35,156 nucleotides of DNA from Chara braunii (lineage: Eukaryota; Streptophyta; Charophyceae; Charales; Characeae), in assembly GCA_003427395.1 (NCBI GenBank), contig BFEA01000161.1:1718360-1753515 (forward strand), written 5' to 3'. The first letter of the stretch is position 1. Every line of letters begins with the position of its first letter. Shown here piece by piece: positions 29,961-35,156 of the stretch. Under the pieces are notes generated by a model. That model made no database searches and was not told the origin of the DNA. It saw nothing but the letters and a program-made list of their open reading frames with translations. A program made the translations under genes and the position numbers.

Positions 29961-30375
29961 TGGGAGGATGCATCACGGTGTCTGTGCAAGGATGGGGATG
30001 GTTCCTCATGGTATTGTATGGCCAAAGGTAGGGGTAGGATGATGTACTATATAACGCAGGTAGGCTGTAGGTTATGCCTCCATGTTTTGAGCATCTGGTT
30101 GAGAGGGTAGTATCCTCCTGATGAGACTACTTGCGGGGTAGACGAAACGCATTGGGGAGAGACCGCGTGGTGTGTGGGGCGAGTTACTGGTGATGGTACT
30201 CGCAGTTTCGGAATCGGTTATGATCTTCTCTGGTGAATTTTTCGGCTCGATTCCTTTGGTTCGGTTCTTGCTCAAATATTGCGTGCGCAATAGTATGATC
30301 TTTATTGGTGTATCATCATATGCTATTCTCACGCTCAAACTGATTTTGCTCGTCAGTTCTTTCCTTCATTCATTT
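29961..30375. other. Unassigned interval carrying a hammerhead-like core
   Basis: Sequence after the LINE-C break has no recognisable gene. It contains the motif described separately at 30118-30148. Confidence 0.4.
30118..30148 (+). ncRNA. Hammerhead-ribozyme-like core (partial)
   Basis: CTGATGAG (30118-30125) and CGAAAC (30143-30148) are the two conserved core strands of hammerhead ribozymes, at the right spacing. Between them GACTAC pairs with GTAGAC as stem II except for one A-A mismatch. A candidate stem III (ACGC with GCGT near 30164) is followed by G, which is not a valid cleavage-site base, and no good stem I was found. It may be a decayed ribozyme or chance. Confidence 0.3.
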
Positions 30376-30390
30376 ATACTGGTGGTTTAA
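30376..30390. mobile_element. Solo right end of the ACCACCAGTAC family
   Basis: ATACTGGTGGTTTAA matches the terminal repeat of the elements at 4160, 5991 and 6835. No left partner is seen nearby. Confidence 0.45.
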
Positions 30391-30518
30391 GAACAGGGAA
30401 AAAAAAAGGGAATGGGGTGCAAAAACCTGGTCTTTCTTGTTTTTTCAGTAGCCCGTTGTTGTCCAAGGATGGGGGCGGTATGGGCTCCTGCCCCTAGAAG
30501 CTGCCCAAGGCCGCTACA

Positions 30519-30572
30519 ATCTATTGGTGGGGAGCATCACCTGCTGGAAACCAGGTCCAGCATCCCTGTGAA
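30519..30572 (-). repeat. Detached LINE 3' tail fragment, copy G
   Basis: It has CTATTGGTGGGGAGC and the fixed stem-loop GCTGGA-AACCAGG-TCCAGC (sense minus). The subterminal hairpin apex is not recognisable and there is no adjacent A-tract, so this is a decayed piece. Confidence 0.6.
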
Positions 30573-30724
30573 TCAGCGTGGTTGCTGCCTTTTTGTTCTT
30601 GGACGGCATGATGGGGCGAGATTGGTTTGCTTACAATCTCATGCTCATTGTACATTTGCTTTGGGAAAATGGGTGTGGGCCTTAAGAGGGGCCCCCCAAG
30701 CTTAGGCCCCAGTTAATCCAGTTT

Positions 30725-30727
<3 letters not shown>

Positions 30728-30766
<39 letters not shown>

Positions 30767-30890
30767 CGACGCCTGGAGGTAGAGGGGGTGCTGATAAGAG
30801 TAGACACTCCCTCTACCTACCCACCCTTGGATGGCTCCGTTCCATTGGTGGGGAGCTGCACCTGCTGGAAACCGGGTCCAACGTCCCTTA
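30728..30890 (-). repeat. Conserved LINE 3' tail, copy C (LINE-D end)
   Basis: The best stem of the set: GGTAGAGGGGGTG (30778-30790) with CACTCCCTCTACC (30805-30817), 13 pairs including one G-T, apex CTGATAAGAGTAGA. The box follows near 30845 and the fixed stem-loop GCTGGA-AACCGGG-TCCAAC at 30865-30883 (one pair lost). T-tract 30728-30761 is the A-tail in sense. Confidence 0.82.
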
Positions 30891-31548
30891 ACATCATATA
30901 CTGGAGTCAGATCCACATGAGTTACATGTGTTGAGTACCAAACACGAAGTTATGACATATGCTAGCGAATCATGGTATTCCTAATTAGCCATCAATCGTC
31001 ACAACCCCTGTAGCTGCCAAACAGAACTTATACAAAACAAAAGACTGTCAAGGCAGAGTCTATGGGCTGCTACAATTGCAGCTTTCGTCCTGAAAGAGTC
31101 TGTCGTCCCAACCCCTTTGTTGGCCTTGTGAGGACTTGCCATTCTCTGCTTACTCCGTCACTTCATATGTCTTGGTCAGAGGTAGAAGCCTCCTTGCCTA
31201 CGGCGTGAGCAATCCATCCTCTTGTGGGGGCTACACCGCTTCGGGGGTTCATTCTGCAGCATATCTCTGAGTTGTCGCCGACACGTGAGTTTTGAGTTCG
31301 CACCTTGGCCGGACCCTGTCTTGTCGCCATTTGGAAGAAGCGAGTGGAGGTGGATGGGGGAAGAGAGCAGAAGGGGGGTGGATGGAGGTCGGGAGGGTCC
31401 GAGAGGGAGGGAGTGTCGATCGGGAGAGGAAAGGGGGGTGACTACGGATCGGGCGGGTGGTGTGTAACAAGGGTAAAGTTGGTTTGCAGATAGGGAACTC
31501 GAAAACAGTGGTGCGGCCTACGTTGCCATGTCTGCTCAGTCGCCCTTC

Positions 31549-34500
31549 ATGGCTTCCAATGGATGTTGAGGCCGGCATCCAGTTCAGAGAATTTATGGAG
31601 CGGATCCTTCCATAGTTGGAGGAAAGTTTCGTAGATGGTTTGTTTGACTCTGTGATCTTTCTCCTCCCTATATTGAGTTATGAAGGATTTTCATGCGTCC
31701 CGCACGCGAGACTTGATCTCCTCTTCAACTGTCTGTTGGGCTTGCTGCAGTCCGAATTGGTGGTCCTTCCCTTCAAAGGAGCATCTCATTCGCCAGGCCA
31801 GCATGAGAAGGTGCAACCTCATATTTGAGAAGAGATTGGTGGCATACGGGGGCCAGCTAGCAATGAGGTGGTGATTCTTGTCCAACATGAGAAGGTGCAG
31901 CCTCATATTTGAGAAGAGATTGGTGGCATAAGGGGGCCAACTAGCAATGAGGTGGTGATTCTTGTCCAGCAACAAGAGGCCAAGGTCCCATGGAATGCAT
32001 AGCCCCGTAAGAAAGTGGAAGGCCGCATCCCACCATTGCCACAATTGGGTAACCATTGGGCAGGCTAGAAGGCAATGTTCCAATGTTGCCCTGGCCGGGG
32101 GAGTAGACCTACCGCAGTAGGCGCAAATGGGAGACAACAACCCCTTCTGTTCCAGGTCTGTGCGCGAGACTAACCAGTCCGGGGTGGGTAAGCACCGGTG
32201 CAGTATCTGCCATTGTAGCGCCCTGAGGTTCGTAGGTATGATTTTGGAGTACTTGCCACATGGAAGCTCTTCCATTGTCCGAGAGTCGAGGGGGGAATTC
32301 CGCTCCCATCTACGGGTTAGCGTCTGATCAATCGGGATGTGAGGACGCAAGGCTCTGTAGGCCCCTTCAACAGTGTAGTTCCAGATATGCATGGATTTGG
32401 TTCCAGGCCAGTGCCATTCCCCTGGGTCAAAAGGCAACCTGGCCACCTGGGTCGTGGGCTCGTACACGGAAAACCCTTCGTGGTCGTCCCCGACCACTCT
32501 GACGTGCACCAATCCCACCCAGGTTTCCAGAGTGTCCAAGTTCTCGTTCCGGGTGAGTTTTGCAAATCTGGCCCCTGGCATCTGGGGGTCATAGGCCTCA
32601 AGTTCACAGCGCCCTTCGTTATTGTGGCTAACTTTATATATGGTGAGCGGGGGGAGGAGGTCCTTATATTTGATTATCCCATCCCTTTTTTGCATCCCCG
32701 GTCCAGCTATCATGGTCTGCCGCTAGGCCAAGGGGAGGGCGTCCCTAAGCTCACGCACCTTCTCTCCCACATTTTTCACATATTTAAGTTTGCGTTGCAA
32801 CACCTCAACCGTGGCCAAGTCGTTTGTGAACGAGTCCCAGAGATCTCCAACCGTGTAAACTCCCCTTTTGGCCCAGGTAAGCCAAGGTGAGTTGTAAGAC
32901 AAAATGGGTTGCCTTTATCGTCCAAGATGTAGGGGTTGCCAAACAACGGTTGCCTTCATATGTCCTGCCATCTATTAGGGGGCCGGATTTGGTGTGGTCC
33001 ACACCTCCTCCACAGCCTCAGCAAATATGGCCACATCGGTTTGAGGAGGAGATCCATTCTAGCCGCTTGCTGAGGGACACTGCCACGGCTGTGCTGCGAG
33101 GGGGAGGGTATTGACCAATGTTTATTGGTTAACCATCTAAAAGGATGCAAATGGTTGTTCGATGTTGACTTCGGTGCCAGGGCAACTACCTACAAACAGG
33201 CCAGTTGGCTCCACGGGATGTCATTTCCTACCAACAGCCTCACCATGACCTTAAAAATCAATGCATCGCTCTCCATTTTCGGATCCAATATCCCAAGCCC
33301 CCCTCTACTTCTTGGCTGCGTAAGGACATCCCAGCTCACTCTTTGCAAACATCTCTGTTCAACGGCACTATTCTTCCACAGGTATGATGAGAGTGCTTTC
33401 CTTAGTCTTGCATACTGTTTAGGTTTCGAAGGCCAAACTGCCAATTTATACCATATGGCCGCTAAAATGACATTATTAATAGCTAAGGCCCTTCCGACTA
33501 AGGAAGTTTGCAGCCCCGCCCACTTAGCCAGTCTGTCAATTGCCATATTGACCAGTCTGTCCAAATGGTCAGGCGGGGGCTCAAGTGCTGTCAGTCTCAC
33601 CTCGAGTATTCTGATAGCGTCTTCGTTGCGTGCCCAGGCAACTGGCGGTTGTTGCGGCAGGGGCTCGCCTAGGGGGTGAAGCCACCAACCCTCCGTTTTA
33701 GACCCCCAGCTGACCTTCATATCTACCGCCAGTGAGAAGAGGTGAATAACCTGAGAGAGGGCACTGACGCTCTCAGAGTCCGCTCGAATGAGAACTGTGA
33801 GGTCGTCTGCAAACAACGATGTGATCGGGATGAGGTGGTGAGGGAAATCTAGAATGGACACCTTACTGATGTCTGGGTGGGCTCTGATCATCGATGCAAA
33901 GGCCTCCATGACAATGACAAAAAGCAAAGGCGCTATAGGGTCCACTTGACGCACCGATCTTTGGAGACGAATCGGGGGCGAGAGGTGACCGTTAAGCATA
34001 ACATTGGTTGTGGCCGACCTATGCAAAAGGTCTACCTAGTGCCGGAACACAGGGCCAAAATTCATCTTCTCCAGACACATACCCAAGAAGTCCCAATCAA
34101 CATGATCATATGTTTTTTCAAAGTCAATGAACATGATGGCCGCCGGGATCTTCCGTTGACGGGCGTACCTAATGGTTTCGTTGACCAATAATACGTTGTC
34201 TTGAATATTGTGATTAGGCATGAATCCTGTCTGGTCCGGATGGATGAGGACATTCATTTGTGGCAGCAGTCGTTTCGTAAATGCTTTGGCCAACAGTTTG
34301 TAGGGCACAAGGAGAAACGTGATGGGTCTGTAGTTCGTAATATCTTCCCTGTCGCCTTTCTTATAAAGAAGCATGGTGACCCCTTGGCCAATCATACCCT
34401 CAAACGAGCCTTCGTTTTGGACTGCCAAGATGTATTCCATGAGATCATCTTGGAGTAAGTCCCAGAAGTGCTCCCAAAACTCCTTGGGGAATGAGTCAAT

Positions 34501-34805
34501 CCCCGGGGTCTTCTCGTCTTCCATATCTTGTAACGCCTCCCAAATCTCACGATGAGTAAGAGGTTTGTCAAATTCCATCCTTTGAGTGGCGGTCAGACGT
34601 GAGTGCACTGTTTCCAGCATCTTTTCTCTTGCGTCTCACACTTCGTCAGGGTGTTTGCTGGGTGTTCGGGATGTGAACAAGTTCTGGTAGTACTGGGAGG
34701 TGTAATCTGCGATAGTATAGGCGTTGGTTGCTACTGGGGTTGTGTTATCTAGCGGGTGTCTGAGTCTGGGGACAGTGTTGGCTCTTGCTCTCGCCCGCGC
34801 TCAGC
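31549..34805 (-). pseudogene. LINE-D ORF2 fragment: reverse transcriptase and zf-RVT-like
   Basis: It contains TPGIDSFPKEFWE, NYRPITFLLVPYKLLAK, IDFEKTYDHVDW, SVRQVDP (Gly to Val in a conserved motif) and an intact FADD (33802-33813). The connection region follows with LVGRALAINNVILAAIWYK. 31691-32713 encodes the C-terminal part with CAYC-X12-H-X4-C and LWQWWDAAF, and an in-frame 28-residue duplication. A stop near 31688 interrupts the last 45 residues. Frameshifts lie near 34030 and between 32713 and 33190. The endonuclease is absent. Confidence 0.87.
31802..31969 (-). repeat. 84-bp in-frame tandem duplication in LINE-D ORF2
   Basis: 31802-31885 and 31886-31969 are near-identical, so LDKNHHLIASWPPYATNL and the rest of a 28-residue unit occur twice. 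Only a few bases differ. The duplication keeps the frame. Confidence 0.9.
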
Positions 34806-35041
34806 CTTTCCCTAAAAATGAAACAAAAAATGATCATGGCTTCTATTCGGGGGAAAGACGGTATTGTCGGAGATGTCCCTTTTAAACCACCAGTACCTGC
34901 TGGTTGTCAAGGCCCGTGGCTCAGCCTACCAGTAACCCGAACCTTGTCGAGCCTCTAGCTACCGGTAGGTACACGAGAAAAAAAAAAAAAAAATCACAGT
35001 TCTTCTGCCCAAAAAAAAAAACAAATGTCATCTTTGGGTCG

Positions 35042-35075
<34 letters not shown>

Positions 35076-35156
35076 CTCGCTGCACTACTCTCGAAATGTG
35101 CAAAACGAGAGCGAATCTTCCACCTGAACATGGACAGATACACCGCCATGATTTGT
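34806..35156. other. Unassigned interval with element half-end and (GA)n
   Basis: TTTAAACCACCAGTACCTG near 34881 is a left end of the ACCACCAGTAC family without a right partner before the window ends. A-runs lie at 34979-34993 and 35010-35020, and a GA microsatellite at 35044-35072. No gene is seen. Confidence 0.5.

Larger units (their letters stand above)
30728..34805 (-). mobile_element. LINE-D, 5'-truncated L1-clade LINE
   Basis: Reading right to left it begins abruptly near 34805 inside ORF2, just upstream of the reverse transcriptase, continues to an ORF2 end near 31549, then a 3' UTR of about 790 bp, the structured tail and an A-tract (T-tract 30728-30761). It is diverged from A, B and C but shares all motifs. 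Loss of the 5' part is typical of incomplete target-primed reverse transcription. No target duplication was found. Confidence 0.82.

Overview
The window reads as nuclear, non-genic, repeat-dominated DNA from a plant-type eukaryote. The LINEs have plant L1-clade architecture: an ORF1 with a CCHC knuckle, then an ORF2 with APE-type endonuclease, reverse transcriptase and a C-terminal zf-RVT-like CX2C-H-C finger. A streptophyte (charophyte alga or early land plant) is a reasonable guess, but the species cannot be named. I see no intact host protein-coding gene, no CRISPR array and nothing bacterial. Nearly all long open frames are decayed transposon ORFs or antisense of low-complexity DNA.

Layout. 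1-1510: two U6 snRNA-like sequences on the minus strand embedded in a long CTC/GAG polypurine-polypyrimidine tract that contains a 251-bp tandem duplication. 2071-7043: a nest of small fold-back (MITE-like) elements of at least three families, detached LINE tails and two small LINE coding fragments. 7101-13062 (minus): LINE-A. 13078-20416 (plus): LINE-B, bounded by a 15-bp target-site duplication and inserted at the 5' edge of LINE-A. 20435-20640: a 28-bp minisatellite and a LINE scrap. 20887-22760: a large palindromic array of tRNA-Glu-like SINE units, three minus and three plus around a 21-nt centre. 23135-24718: a repeated unit interrupted by a 416-bp A-tailed insertion with a 9-bp duplication. 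24941-29960 (plus): LINE-C, related to LINE-B, with two poly-C expansions in ORF1 and a lost 3' half. 30118-30148: a hammerhead-ribozyme-like core motif. 30728-34805 (minus): LINE-D, 5'-truncated.

Main observation. The three LINEs that keep a 3' end (A, B, D) carry, in sense orientation just before an A-tract, the same structured tail, and the same tail occurs detached at 2279, 3660, 23209 and about 30519. In sense order the tail has one or more stem-loops with a fixed stem (GCTGGA/TCCAGC, 7-8 nt loop), a conserved box (CTCCCCACCAATAGATGG), then a subterminal hairpin, then poly(A). The subterminal hairpin keeps its apical sequence (CTG-CTCTTAT-CAG, usually with one bulged T) while its stem sequence differs between copies and stays paired on both sides. 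That is a strong sign of selection on RNA structure, and the natural inference is a recognition element for the LINE reverse transcriptase, shared with short parasites.

Families and evidence are kept apart in each entry. Similarities were read by eye; no alignment, folding or database search was run.
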